35,350 nucleotides of DNA from Vibrio hepatarius (GCF_018860525.1 NZ_JAHKPM010000056.1:1-35350); one strand, 5' to 3'. Positions 14,299 through 23,215 are shown, counted from the first letter of the stretch. Numbers and translations: made by a program. Notes: a model not told the origin generated them from the letters alone.

Positions 14299-15417
14299 CT
14301 AGTTTTTCAGCTTTTGCATACTATATGCAGACACCAAGCCAAGACTGAATGTCATCGTCAAGGTCGCCGTCCCTCCATAACTTATTAAAGGCAACGGCAC
14401 ACCAACAACGGGCAACAAACCAACAACCATCCCTATATTCACAAAGATGTAAGCGAAGAGAATTGATAAAATGCCACCTATGAAGCTCTTCGCGTAGATG
14501 TCGTCCAGTTTAAGAAGAATGCGCAAAACACGACCCATCAAGAAGAGGTACATAGCCATCAAAATTGCAAACCCAATGAAACCGAACTCTTCACCAATAA
14601 CCGCAAAGATAAAATCTGTATGCTGTTCCGGTATAAACCCTAAATGCGTCTGTGTCCCTTCTAACCATCCAGAGCCATTAAAGCCACCTGAGCCAATCGC
14701 CGCTTTCGCCTGCCCAACGTGATAACCCGCCCCTAGTGGATCTGCATCAGGATTGAATACCGTCATGATGCGCTCTCTCTGATAAGGTCTCAATACATGG
14801 AACCACAGTATTGGAGATGCTGCCGCCCCAACAAAAAGTCCCCCACCAATCAGCTTCATTGGAAGGCCAGAGAAGAACAGTACCGCAAACCCAGAAAAAG
14901 TAATCATAATCGCAGTGCCTAAGTCAGGCTGTTGAAGCACTAAGAAAGAAGGAACAACAATCACGCCAACAGAAATAAGAATGTTTCTAACCTTATTCGC
15001 CAACCCCATATGCGCCACAATCAATGCACACATCATAGGAACTGTTAACTTAGCTAACTCTGATGGCTGAAAACTCATGAAGCCAAAGTCTAACCACCGT
15101 CTGGCACCCATTCGAAGATCACCAAAGAATTCAACTGCAATAAGTAAGATAACTGTTAGCACGAACGCCTTGGCTGCGAACTGCTTTACATAGACAACAT
15201 TCAGCCTTGAACCTATCACAAATACGCCAATCGCCAATAGGCAACGTATAATGTGTGAAGTCATCATCTGAGCATTCTCACCTGATGCACTAAATACTAC
15301 GATGGTAGAAAAAGACAAGATGAATATAAGGGCAGCAAAGAGCCACCCATCAACCTTCCACCCATCCTTAAAGCTAAAGTCAAAGAGCTTCCCGCTCTGA
15401 TAGTTATTGTTCTTCAT
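14299..15417 (-). CDS. mrdB: Peptidoglycan glycosyltransferase RodA (MrdB)
   Basis: 372 aa, the usual RodA length (E. coli 370). A SEDS-family polytopic inner-membrane enzyme with about ten membrane segments. It polymerises lipid II into glycan strands for side-wall growth, working with PBP2. Family signatures are present: GARRWLDFGFMSFQPSELAK, RERIMTVFNPDADPLGAGYH, GSGGFNGSGWLEGTQTHLGF, and EQHTDFIFAVIGEEFG with the essential aspartate; near the end PLPLISYGGT. It lies one base from the stop of mrdA (ATGA-like junction at 15417), so the pair is co-transcribed. No rlpA, dacA or rlmH neighbours are present, unlike the chromosomal mre/mrd locus. Confidence 0.95.
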   Translation of the reverse strand: MKNNNYQSGKLFDFSFKDGWKVDGWLFAALIFILSFSTIVVFSASGENAQMMTSHIIRCLLAIGVFVIGSRLNVVYVKQFAAKAFVLTVILLIAVEFFGDLRMGARRWLDFGFMSFQPSELAKLTVPMMCALIVAHMGLANKVRNILISVGVIVVPSFLVLQQPDLGTAIMITFSGFAVLFFSGLPMKLIGGGLFVGAAASPILWFHVLRPYQRERIMTVFNPDADPLGAGYHVGQAKAAIGSGGFNGSGWLEGTQTHLGFIPEQHTDFIFAVIGEEFGFIGFAILMAMYLFLMGRVLRILLKLDDIYAKSFIGGILSILFAYIFVNIGMVVGLLPVVGVPLPLISYGGTATLTMTFSLGLVSAYSMQKLKN

Positions 15418-17276
15418 TATGGCGTAACGTTATTATTGTTATTATAGATGTATTTTTTAGCATAAAGGTTAGCTAACTTCTGAGCTAATGGTGCCGCGAT
15501 TGATGCTCCGCCAACTCCATTCTCTACAAATACGGTAATGGCAATTTTAGGGTCTTTCATAGGCGCATAGCCAGACCAAACAGCATGGTCACGAAGATGC
15601 TCTGCGATTTCCGAATTCTCATAATCTATCTTACCCATAGTAGAGAAAACCTGAGACGTTCCTGTTTTACCAGCCATATCTACCTCAGATATACGACGAA
15701 TTGCCCTACCAGTGCCTTTTTTGGAAAAAACGACATCTTCCATCCCCTGCTTCACCGCTTCTAAGTGCTTAGGCGTAATGTGGAACTCATTAAGGAGTGC
15801 GTGATCTTCCGATTTCACCATAGTCGGCTTATATAGCTTCCCACCATTAAGTAAAGCGACCATTGCGTTGTTTATCTGTATAGGGGTAGACATAAGGAAG
15901 CCCTGACCTATACCGACAGTTAACGTCTCACCACCATACCAAGGCTCTTTCTTAACTCTGCTCTTCCACTCTGAAGAAGGAAGTAAACCTTCACCTTCAC
16001 CCTCTATGTTAATTCCCGACTTTGAGCCAAATCCGAATTCCGCTAAGGCGTCATGGATGTAGTCAATTCCCATAGAGTGAGCTAAACGATAAAAGTAAAC
16101 ATCACTTGATACAGCGATTGCATCAGCCATATTGACATGACCGTGCCCCTGACGCTTCCAATCTCGGAACCTATGACCACCCAATTCGAAATAAGGCCCA
16201 CTCCATCTCACTGAGTCAGCCTCAATGAAGTCACCCTCTAAGGCGATTAATGACATAAAAGGCTTCATAACAGACGCTGGTGGATATTGACCACGAGCAA
16301 CACGGTTAAATAGCGGCCTCTTAGATGAGTAAAATTCGTTTACTTCTTCCTGAGTCATAGAGTTCATAAACTTGTTAGGGTCAACATCAGGCATACTAAG
16401 AGCAGTCAGTACTTCACTAGAGGCGATGTCTTGTATGATTACAGCCCCCTTTTTACCTTCCATTAGCTTATGTGCTTCTATTTGGAGATCAGCATCCAGA
16501 GTCAGGTGCAAGGTTTCTCCCTTCACTGGCCTAGAAGCAATTTTTCTTTCTACCACTCTTCCTTTTGCATCCAGCGCTACCGTTTCTTTACCTATCACTC
16601 CGTAAAGCTGCTGGTTATACAGATCTTCAAGTCCCATTTTACCGACATAGTCGCTAGGGATTAGACTGTACCCTTCATCCTTAGCTTTCTTCACATCATT
16701 CGGGTCTACACGACTTACGTAGCCAAGAGGCGATAGGAAGGCTCCAGTATAGGGGTAGTTGCGAACTTTTTTAACTTGAATACTCGTGCCCTCTAGGTAG
16801 CCAATGTTTTCTAGAGCAACGAAGAGGTTAGATTGATTTAGATCTCTCAGTACTATGACTTTCTCATAAGAGAGTGAACGAAGAATTTTCTTTTGAATCT
16901 TCAACTGCTCCTCTTCAGGAATAGGAATGAACTTACTGAGCATATCGATGTAGTCATCCGCCGCTTTCTCCCTATTGTTTCGGTAAGAAGCCAAACGTTC
17001 TGGAATGACCACTAAGTCGTACATAGGTTTGGTTCCAGCTATAAGAACACCATTACGATCAACAACGTCTCCTCTCTCTGGTGAGGTGGATAGCTCTTTT
17101 ATTGTGTTGTTTTTGGCGACTGCGTACTGTGCTTGATGTTCGTTAACTTGAAGGTCATAGACCTTATGTCCGATTCCAAGGAAGCACAGAAGCATTACGG
17201 CAGCGGACATTTTAGCTCTAGTATTTATTGTTTTTCTTTCGAGCTGTCTGCTTCTGATCTGCTGACCCTTTTTCAT
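15417..17276 (-). CDS. mrdA: Penicillin-binding protein 2 (MrdA)
   Basis: 619 aa (E. coli PBP2 is 633). One N-terminal membrane anchor (about residues 22-40), a dimerisation/pedestal domain (RGDVVDRNGVLIA at about 68-80), then the transpeptidase domain. Catalytic motifs are S335-V-M-K (YPPASVMKPF), S390-S-D (VSSDVYFYRLA, as in the SCD of E. coli PBP2) and K537-T-G (AGKTGTSQ). It cross-links peptides of new side-wall peptidoglycan as RodA's partner and is the target of mecillinam. SVMK replaces the commoner STVK/STIK form. It overlaps the start of mrdB. As a second copy, it could alter cell shape or beta-lactam response of the host. Confidence 0.95.
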   Translation of the reverse strand: MKKGQQIRSRQLERKTINTRAKMSAAVMLLCFLGIGHKVYDLQVNEHQAQYAVAKNNTIKELSTSPERGDVVDRNGVLIAGTKPMYDLVVIPERLASYRNNREKAADDYIDMLSKFIPIPEEEQLKIQKKILRSLSYEKVIVLRDLNQSNLFVALENIGYLEGTSIQVKKVRNYPYTGAFLSPLGYVSRVDPNDVKKAKDEGYSLIPSDYVGKMGLEDLYNQQLYGVIGKETVALDAKGRVVERKIASRPVKGETLHLTLDADLQIEAHKLMEGKKGAVIIQDIASSEVLTALSMPDVDPNKFMNSMTQEEVNEFYSSKRPLFNRVARGQYPPASVMKPFMSLIALEGDFIEADSVRWSGPYFELGGHRFRDWKRQGHGHVNMADAIAVSSDVYFYRLAHSMGIDYIHDALAEFGFGSKSGINIEGEGEGLLPSSEWKSRVKKEPWYGGETLTVGIGQGFLMSTPIQINNAMVALLNGGKLYKPTMVKSEDHALLNEFHITPKHLEAVKQGMEDVVFSKKGTGRAIRRISEVDMAGKTGTSQVFSTMGKIDYENSEIAEHLRDHAVWSGYAPMKDPKIAITVFVENGVGGASIAAPLAQKLANLYAKKYIYNNNNNVTP

Positions 17277-17404
17277 TTAAAAATGTTTCCGATTTATAAT
17301 TGTTTAAATTTTGATAACTAAAGCCTAAAGCTCAGATCAGATATTTAAAAGGGCAAGAACTGAAATATGTTGATTATTTTCGTGGGCTGGTGGCTTTTTG
17401 AAAC

Positions 17405-17435
17405 AAGAAACCCCCGAAACAAGTCGGGGGATAAA
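17405..17435 (-). terminator. Terminator of the cold-shock-domain gene
   Basis: CCCCCGA-AACAAG-TCGGGGG hairpin (about 17411-17430) followed on the minus strand by a T-rich stretch. A second hairpin, TCTAGC-GAAAA-GCTAGA (about 17443-17459), lies closer to the gene. Confidence 0.7.
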
Positions 17436-17473
17436 TAGGCAGTTCTAGCGAAAAGCTAGACATATCGGAACAA

Positions 17474-18205
17474 TTAGATTGATTTCAAATTTGGCTGTTT
17501 TGTTTTAGAAAGACCTTGACCAAGTTTCTCAATTCGATTGAGAGAGCGATCAGCGACGCGAACAAACGCCAAAGCTGCCTTAGATAATCCAATCTTAAAT
17601 TTGTATTGTTGCATCAGCGCGAATTTAGTTACCTTAACTTTTACCAACTCGATAGTCTTAGGGTCATCAAGCTTGGTAACCTTCAAGAACTTCATAGTGA
17701 CAGCGTCACCTTTATTTTTGCACATAGCCAGACGAGATAGCTCTTTAGTCCCTTCTTTATTTGTGTCAGCTTTAACCTTATCTTTAAGGTTATTGGATGA
17801 TACAGGCTCTGCTGATTGAGCAGCTTGAGTATGCGATTGCTTTTGAGCAGTTTGCTTCTTAGCTTTCGCCTTTTTCGCTGCTGCCGCACCTGCCGCTGCC
17901 GCCTTTTGGGCATTTGGCTTAATCTTAGCTTCAGCCTTAATTTCTGCTTTAGCTTGTAACTCGGCCTCAATCGCTTGAAGCGCCTTCTTGTTTAAAAGAA
18001 CTTCTACAGCTTTTAAACCTTTCGCATTAGAACCAGCTCTGAATGCTACTGGCTTTCCTACCAATTCATTGGGAGGTGTATGATGAAGTTCTTCTCGCAA
18101 TGCTGCTGCATTGAAGTAAAGATCCTTCCCTGAGTTGGAGTCAGTAATAAAACCAAAGCCCTTTTCTGGGAAAAAACATTTAATAGTACCGCTAAATTTA
18201 GCCAT
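17474..18205 (-). CDS. Cold-shock-domain protein with Ala/Lys-rich linker and C-terminal extension
   Basis: 243 aa. Residues 1-72 form a cold-shock domain that binds single-stranded nucleic acid. It has GTIKCFFPEKGFGFITD, including RNP1-like KGFGFIT, and DLYFNAAAL in place of the usual RNP2 (VFVHFSAI). An Ala/Lys/Gln-rich low-complexity linker (about 80-130) leads to a basic C-terminal region of ~100 residues (MKFLKVTKLDDPKTIELVKV to RSLNRIEKLGQGLSK). Ordinary Csp proteins are about 70 aa, so the tail is unusual. It may act as an RNA chaperone or plasmid DNA/RNA-binding regulator. Two promoter-like motifs lie upstream (18260-18281 and 18363-18383). Confidence 0.85.
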   Translation of the reverse strand: MAKFSGTIKCFFPEKGFGFITDSNSGKDLYFNAAALREELHHTPPNELVGKPVAFRAGSNAKGLKAVEVLLNKKALQAIEAELQAKAEIKAEAKIKPNAQKAAAAGAAAAKKAKAKKQTAQKQSHTQAAQSAEPVSSNNLKDKVKADTNKEGTKELSRLAMCKNKGDAVTMKFLKVTKLDDPKTIELVKVKVTKFALMQQYKFKIGLSKAALAFVRVADRSLNRIEKLGQGLSKTKQPNLKSI

Positions 18206-18259
18206 GTTGCCTCTGTCTGCTGATCAATTATAAGCGCGGATGAGTAAGCCTACTCTTGC

Positions 18260-18281
18260 TCTATCACTATATTACCATGCA
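18260..18281 (-). promoter_or_regulatory. Recurrent promoter-like motif, cold-shock gene
   Basis: Minus strand GCATGGTAATATAGTGATAG, about 60 bases upstream of the cold-shock gene start. Confidence 0.5.
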
Positions 18282-18362
18282 ACGTGGCCTTGTAAAGGCA
18301 ATCCTAGCCTAAGTGCTTGTTTTTAAGACACTCTAACCCGAACTTTGATTTTGATGCCATTA

Positions 18363-18383
18363 GTCTCTATATTACTACCACAC
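18363..18383 (-). promoter_or_regulatory. Recurrent promoter-like motif, distal to the cold-shock gene
   Basis: Minus strand TGTGTGGTAGTAATATAGAG, about 160 bases upstream of the cold-shock gene, in the region it shares with the divergent 18412 gene. Confidence 0.4.
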
Positions 18384-18411
18384 AAAAGCAATCATAAATC
18401 AAAGAACAAGA

Positions 18412-18882
18412 ATGAACTATTTCAAGATAATTAGAGCCGCCAGTTTCTTTTTAACACTAACCCTAGTCGCCTCCGCCGTTTTTAGAGCAGCGTATCTTGG
18501 TCATGTTGCAACATACCAAGACTTAACATTTTATATTTTGCTGATGATCTGGTTATGCACGGTTATTACCATAAATGAAGATGAAATCAGTACATCTGCG
18601 CTTTCAGTGAAGTGTGTTTCTGGCGGATTGTTCTTTATGTTGATTCCTGAATTGATTCCTTTCATTGATTCTTGTTTTGAATCTAACTTAGGCGGAATGA
18701 ACCTTGTTTTAACTTCTGGTAAGCCTATGGATTTTTTAGCAAATTTAAGTACTTACAATTTTTATGCAGTCTTATATAGTGCGCAGGCGTGTATTTTGAT
18801 GCTAACCCTCCTAATAGGCACCCTAAAAATAATGGGTATGAAAAAATACGCCCCTAAAAGAAAGGCAAAGAAGAAGAGATAA
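18412..18882 (+). CDS. Unknown four-helix membrane protein, 156 aa
   Basis: Hydrophobic segments at about residues 8-28, 38-54, 66-86 and 118-140 suggest four membrane passes. The C-terminus is very basic (KKYAPKRKAKKKR) and should be cytoplasmic. No family recognised. It is divergent from the cold-shock gene and ends before a bidirectional terminator. Confidence 0.7.
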   Translation: MNYFKIIRAASFFLTLTLVASAVFRAAYLGHVATYQDLTFYILLMIWLCTVITINEDEISTSALSVKCVSGGLFFMLIPELIPFIDSCFESNLGGMNLVLTSGKPMDFLANLSTYNFYAVLYSAQACILMLTLLIGTLKIMGMKKYAPKRKAKKKR

Positions 18883-18898
18883 TGGTTGTTAATCAACA

Positions 18899-18931
18899 AA
18901 AAAAAGCGAGCACGGATGGCTCACTTTTTTA
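18899..18931. terminator. Bidirectional terminator between convergent genes
   Basis: AAAAAGcGAGC pairs with GCTCaCTTTTT around a 7-base loop (18901-18930). It serves the 18412 gene and, on the other strand, the 18973 gene. Confidence 0.75.
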
Positions 18932-18972
18932 ACAACTAAATGTAAGTAGGAAAACTCTTACTTTTAGAGACC

Positions 18973-19359
18973 TTACCGTTTATATGTGATATCTACTTCG
19001 AAAATCGCAACTTGTTGCGTAAGTAAGGTTTCATTTGCTTCATTTAGGATACCGAATGTGCCAGAGCATTGTTCTTCTAGCCCTTGTAAGTCAGTGATTG
19101 CCGCTTGAATTAGTGGTAACTGTTCTTTTTGAAAAACTGAATAATTCTCGAATGCAACTTTAGCAATTAAGGCATGAGTGTCATTCTTACCATCAAAGAA
19201 TTTATCAGAAAATGAAACATTTGCATCTTCATTAGCTGATAATTCAACTAATTGAGCTTTTCGGAAACCTTTAGCGAAATGCTCTTCCACTAAATTAAGC
19301 TCTAAGTTGCTGGTTATGTGATCATTTCCTGAGCTTGAGCTTTTAAATAAAATTGCCAT
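18973..19359 (-). CDS. Unknown soluble protein, 128 aa
   Basis: Acidic, without signal or membrane segments. The C-terminal part (SVFQKEQLPLIQAAITDLQG) is helical and the end (VAIFEVDITYKR) is strand-like. No family recognised. ATG at 19359 follows AAGGAAAAACC, a good ribosome binding site. A promoter-like motif lies about 150 bases upstream at 19511-19529. Confidence 0.65.
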   Translation of the reverse strand: MAILFKSSSSGNDHITSNLELNLVEEHFAKGFRKAQLVELSANEDANVSFSDKFFDGKNDTHALIAKVAFENYSVFQKEQLPLIQAAITDLQGLEEQCSGTFGILNEANETLLTQQVAIFEVDITYKR

Positions 19360-19503
19360 GGTTTTTCCTTTTCCGTGTTACTTATCATTATGTGTTGATC
19401 ATTATATTGGTCTGCACCCAAATTACAATACAAACCTCTCCCCCTTTTATGCAAAAAGTAACTAAGCGGTTAATTTACCGCCAAAAGTATTAAAATACCC
19501 ACC

Positions 19504-21144
19504 ATGCTCTCATCTCTATATTGCCGCAAGCCACAAAGCATGGACTTAAGTCACATTTTTACTCATATACATAAAGAACACCCTCTTAAACATTTGTTCA
19601 AAAAATACTATGATTCAAAGAAAATGAGTAGCAAGATAGCCACCATCTGTAAAGATGACGTTACCAGATTCATCAAAGATGAGTCAGAAAACATATCCAT
19701 CATCCGCTCCCATATTGGGCTTATAAAAGAAGCTCGTTTTAGCTAGAAGCATTGTTAGCCTCTTTGATTTCGATGGCGCAGATGAGCCGCAGCCTAAAGA
19801 AATCTCCAAAATTAAAAGAGATATCTTTGAGAGATGTAAATTAGATCTCGGGGAGAGCATCGATGAGGCACACATCTCTTTAATAGAAGAAACCGAAGAT
19901 TTAACTCATATTGAGAGTGAGATAATTGAGATCTTTAGCACGATGAATCCCACTCAAAAAAGAGACTTCTCAATCATGGTTGCTCTTAGATAAGGCGGTC
20001 AAGCTATTATCCAAGGCAACAAGATAATTGACCTACATAAGGTGGGAATACCAGTAACCTTCCATTGCCCAATCTGTCAAAATGACAGTGAAATAAAGCT
20101 AAGCATATTAGCTATATCTGAAGGCTATTCCGTAAAATCGGCTTGCAAGCATTGTAACCACATTGAAGCCCCTAGAAAGCCCTGCAAATGTGATTTCTGC
20201 AAAAAGAACTCAACGATATTCGATCTTGCCAAGCTTATTGAGGCTGACCTAATCAAAACAAAGAGCAAGGCAAACAAACGTCTTCAAATTGCAATAGACA
20301 AAGAAGAGCTTGTTCACAACGAGGTTGATTTACTCAACTTATTTGCTAAGTTCATGTCCCTTAGAAATTCCTTATCTGAGAACGCTAAACGTGTAGTTGA
20401 GAGTGTTATTTCATGCTACTCCATCACTGGAGAATTCGATCATAACACTTACCAATTTACCCAAAACATCGTTGGACAAGATAATGCTAGCGCTGTAGCT
20501 AGAGAACTTTACAAAGCAGGATTCTTTTTTAAGGTTGGTTTTGTTCCTAGAGCGAATGATCTCGGCATTCCCCCTTCATTCGGTATCAAGTCAAAATACA
20601 CAGAATGTATGACTTTCGATAAGAATGGCATCCTAACCTTTAGTGATAACATTAAACCGACAACAGATGATGAAGACTCAGTATTGATTATCAACAAAGG
20701 TTTTCTAGACGACTTCTATGTACACTTTGAAGTTCAGCCTATTATGAGAAGCATATTTAAGGCCAACCACTTCATTCTTGAGCATGAAGTCCACGGAGGG
20801 ATACTCAGCGCGAAAGACGCTGAAGACAAAATAGAGGAAGGCTCAATTCTTAAGAACAAGATCACAAGAGAAGCCTACCATAGAGAAAAGGAGTCTGGCG
20901 AGTACCCTCATATTTTTCCAGACATCCACATAGGAAGACTCATTGATCTTGAAGACCTTAGACGAATTATGATTGCCTCAACGTTGACTATTCTGGAAGG
21001 TTCGAGGCGAGCATCGTTTGCTACGATGATAGCTTCAACCCGCAAAAGATTTACCTCCACAAAACATCTCAAAGCATTGATGTTGTGAATAATTCAGTTG
21101 TCCCTATGTTGCAAACAAAAGGTATTGAAGTCGTAATGATATGA
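19504..21144 (+). pseudogene. Large unknown zinc-ribbon protein gene with two frameshifts and one nonsense codon
   Basis: Four pieces join into one gene of about 546 codons. Part one (19504 to ~19735) ends IIRSHIGLIKEA. After a frame change, part two runs from SIVSLFDFDGADEPQP to SIMVALR and meets TAA at 19991-19993. The same frame continues, GGQAIIQGNKIIDLHKVGIP, into the main part, with CPIC and CKHC pairs and then CKCDFCKK. A second frame change near 20998 leads to FEASIVCYDDSFNPQKIYLH and a stop at 21142-21144. GTG at 20042 could serve as a start for the 348-aa main segment. The four Cys pairs suggest zinc binding in the centre. The C-terminal CYDDSFNPQKIYLHK looks like an enzyme core strand, but I do not recognise the family. 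Confidence 0.65.
19511..19529 (-). promoter_or_regulatory. Recurrent promoter-like motif
   Basis: Minus strand TTGCGGCAATATAGAGATG, nearly identical to the minus-strand copy at 25963-25980. It lies upstream of the 128-aa gene and overlaps the start of the plus-strand decayed gene. Confidence 0.45.
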
Positions 21145-21166
21145 TTGATAAGGCTACTATGGAGCC

Positions 21167-21486
21167 TTAATTGTCACCTATTTTAACAGGAAACTCTGCA
21201 ATAGGATCATGAATACGATTGCCCACATAAAGGCCACATTCGATATTAACCTTGATAATTGCACTCACAGAGGTGTTGCCCTCTTCTGTTAAATCAACCA
21301 CAAACACACCATCGCTATTTACAAAGTAGACGCCATACTCGGACACAAACTCTAAAGCTACGCCCTAAGCTCCCCCACTTCGTTTCCTTTCAACCCCAAG
21401 AAGTCGAAGACTTTTTCTATCACTTCGTTCAGTGTTGCATTGTCATGAAGCCCTAGAGACTCAAGTGCTACTTCTAGTATTTCCAT
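21167..21486 (-). pseudogene. Frameshifted unknown gene, about 106 codons
   Basis: ATG at 21486 begins MEILEVALESLGLHDNATLN and continues to KGNEVGELRA followed by TAG. In the next frame VALEFVSEYGVYFVNSDGVF and the rest read on to TAA at 21167-21169. A one-base loss near 21365 joins the two parts. Small soluble protein of unknown family. It converges on the decayed gene ending at 21144, with an AAGGCT/AGCCTT hairpin at 21152-21169 between them. Confidence 0.6.
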
Positions 21487-21588
21487 TTTTTTATCACAAA
21501 AAATAGCAATTTAAGGACAGCAATTCAAATCTCATATTTGAATTTAAGGGTTTAAATAAGTACCGTTTATATAAATAACATTGAAGAT

Positions 21589-22185
21589 ATGCGTATAAAT
21601 AAAGCCAAAAAAGGCTCAACAATGATTGAGATAATCATCGTAGGAGCCTTAATGGCTGCGGCTTCTGTTTTTGTTTTGTCGCAATACATCACTAACCGTG
21701 ATTATAAAGCAGGCGTAAAGGAGGCAACACTTGCAAATGAGCTGCTCAATGAAGCACTCATGCTACATCCAGCTAACTCAATGATTAAGCCCTTCTTGTA
21801 TCCGCTTAGCTCAAGTCAGGAAACTGACAGAAATGACGCAATAGTTAGAGAGGGCTTTGATTCAATTCCAAGTACCGACTTAAAGATTGTTCTAAATAAG
21901 TACTTCAAGCTCGAAATCAACGCGCATAAGAAGGCAATCACTTTTACCCCGAATGGTCAATTCCTCGTCCTCAGCACGGAAGTTACATCAAAAGACACAT
22001 GCTCTGGCTTAATAAGCGACATCAGATCCACTTCATGGCAGCGTATTACTATCAATGGGACAACGGTGCAGATTCAGGGCGTTCAAGCTCAGGATTTGGC
22101 TTCTTTATGCTCTGATAATGCAACAGAGACATACAGTTATACGCTCCAATATTGCTACGAAACCGCTGCCCTTCCATGCACATAA
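21589..22185 (+). CDS. Type IV prepilin-like protein
   Basis: 198 aa with a class III (prepilin peptidase) signal: short basic leader MRINKAKKG, cleavage after Gly9, then STMIEIIIVGALMAAASVF with glutamate at mature position 5. The hydrophobic N-terminal helix extends to about residue 31. The C-terminal domain has two pairs of cysteines (TSKDTCSGL, LASLCSDN, QYCYETAALPC), which probably form disulfides as in type IVb pilins such as PilS. It may form a pilus or pseudopilus subunit. No prepilin peptidase, ATPase or secretin is in the window. First gene of an apparent operon with 22204 and 22537. Confidence 0.8.
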   Translation: MRINKAKKGSTMIEIIIVGALMAAASVFVLSQYITNRDYKAGVKEATLANELLNEALMLHPANSMIKPFLYPLSSSQETDRNDAIVREGFDSIPSTDLKIVLNKYFKLEINAHKKAITFTPNGQFLVLSTEVTSKDTCSGLISDIRSTSWQRITINGTTVQIQGVQAQDLASLCSDNATETYSYTLQYCYETAALPCT

Positions 22186-22203
22186 CATACTGACGATATT
22201 ATT

Positions 22204-22533
22204 ATGAATATTCTTACACTACAAGCGGCTGTATCTAGAGGGTTCAAACCAGCAGAATACAATGACGAAATGGCACTACAAGGAAAAGCACTCAGACTCG
22301 ATTTCAGATCAAAAGGCAGAGGAAACTGGATCGACTGTTACTTCTCTTGCGCTAAAGGAGGGTCTGAAAAATACAAGCTCGCTGCATTTAAAGACGATGA
22401 AAATGAAACCTATACACCAGAGAGTTCAACCATAAACTTCGGTGCAGATAAGGTAAATGGAACCATCTTTGTTATCACGGCTGAAATGAAGTTTGATCGT
22501 TCGGTGTGGTCTAAAGCAATAAAGGTGATGTAG
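22204..22533 (+). CDS. Unknown protein, 109 aa, in the pilin operon
   Basis: It starts 18 bases after the pilin gene and ends 3 bases before the L,D-transpeptidase gene, so it is co-transcribed. No signal peptide. Mixed beta-rich sequence (LRLDFRSKGRGNWIDCYFSC, VNGTIFVITAEMKFDRS). Family not recognised. Context suggests an envelope-related or pilus-associated role, but this is inference. Confidence 0.65.
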   Translation: MNILTLQAAVSRGFKPAEYNDEMALQGKALRLDFRSKGRGNWIDCYFSCAKGGSEKYKLAAFKDDENETYTPESSTINFGADKVNGTIFVITAEMKFDRSVWSKAIKVM

Positions 22534-22536
22534 GAA

Positions 22537-23178
22537 ATGACAAAAAAGTATCTCGCAATTATGTGCTCCTTTTTTATGATGGCGTTATCAGCTTGCTCAA
22601 CCCCAACTGAGGCGACGACCCAGAATAAGCAAAAGGCACACAATGAAACCCTTGAGTCTTATAAGAATATCGAAAGCATAGTTGGGAAAGAAGCACTATA
22701 TGCAGCACTGAACAGATACAATGAAATAACTCCCCCACCAAAAAGGTTGGTTGTAGTTGATTACACTAAACCCTCAGAGGAAGAAAGATTCTTTGTAATC
22801 AATATTGTAGATAGGGTTGTCGAGAACAAAACTCTCGTCTCCCATGCAGTGAACAGCGGTTACAGAAAGCCTTATTCATTTTCAAACCAACCCAACTCAA
22901 AGCAATCTTCGGTTGGCTTGTTTTACACCAATGAGTTGTATCATGGAAAAAATGGATTGTCTTTGAGGGTTGATGGGGCTGATGAAGGGGTCAATGACAA
23001 CGTAAGGAAAAGGTTTATTGTCATTCATGGATCTGATTACGCCGAGAGAGAATTCTTTGAGCAACATGGGATGCTTGGTCGAAGCGAAGGTTGTTTTGCA
23101 ATACCAATGTCAACCCACAAACAGATCTTGCCAAAGATCGCAAAACAAACCCCTATGTATGTTCATTACAAAAAATAA
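22537..23178 (+). CDS. L,D-transpeptidase catalytic-domain lipoprotein (YkuD_2 type)
   Basis: 213 aa. Lipobox ALSAC (Cys20) after a hydrophobic leader. Residues about 70-210 match the murein L,D-transpeptidase catalytic domain family: RLVVVDYTKPSEEERFFVIN, SNQPNSKQSSVGLFYTNELY, GKNGLSLRVDGADEGVND, the histidine in FIVIHGSDYA (His164), and the nucleophilic cysteine in GMLGRSEGCFAIP (Cys186). Enzymes of this kind act on peptidoglycan peptide stems through an acyl-cysteine intermediate. The usual SWGC is SEGC here, a small departure. Co-transcribed with the pilin-like gene, so it might open or anchor peptidoglycan for an envelope structure. Confidence 0.85.
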   Translation: MTKKYLAIMCSFFMMALSACSTPTEATTQNKQKAHNETLESYKNIESIVGKEALYAALNRYNEITPPPKRLVVVDYTKPSEEERFFVINIVDRVVENKTLVSHAVNSGYRKPYSFSNQPNSKQSSVGLFYTNELYHGKNGLSLRVDGADEGVNDNVRKRFIVIHGSDYAEREFFEQHGMLGRSEGCFAIPMSTHKQILPKIAKQTPMYVHYKK

Positions 23179-23182
23179 ATCC

Positions 23183-23215
23183 GGTGGTGCCTAATACAGC
23201 ACCACCCTTCTCACC
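23183..23215. terminator. Hairpin between convergent genes
   Basis: GGTGGTGC-CTAATACA-GCACCACC (about 23184-23207) with only a weak T/C-rich tail on the plus strand. A likely terminator of the L,D-transpeptidase operon. Confidence 0.5.
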
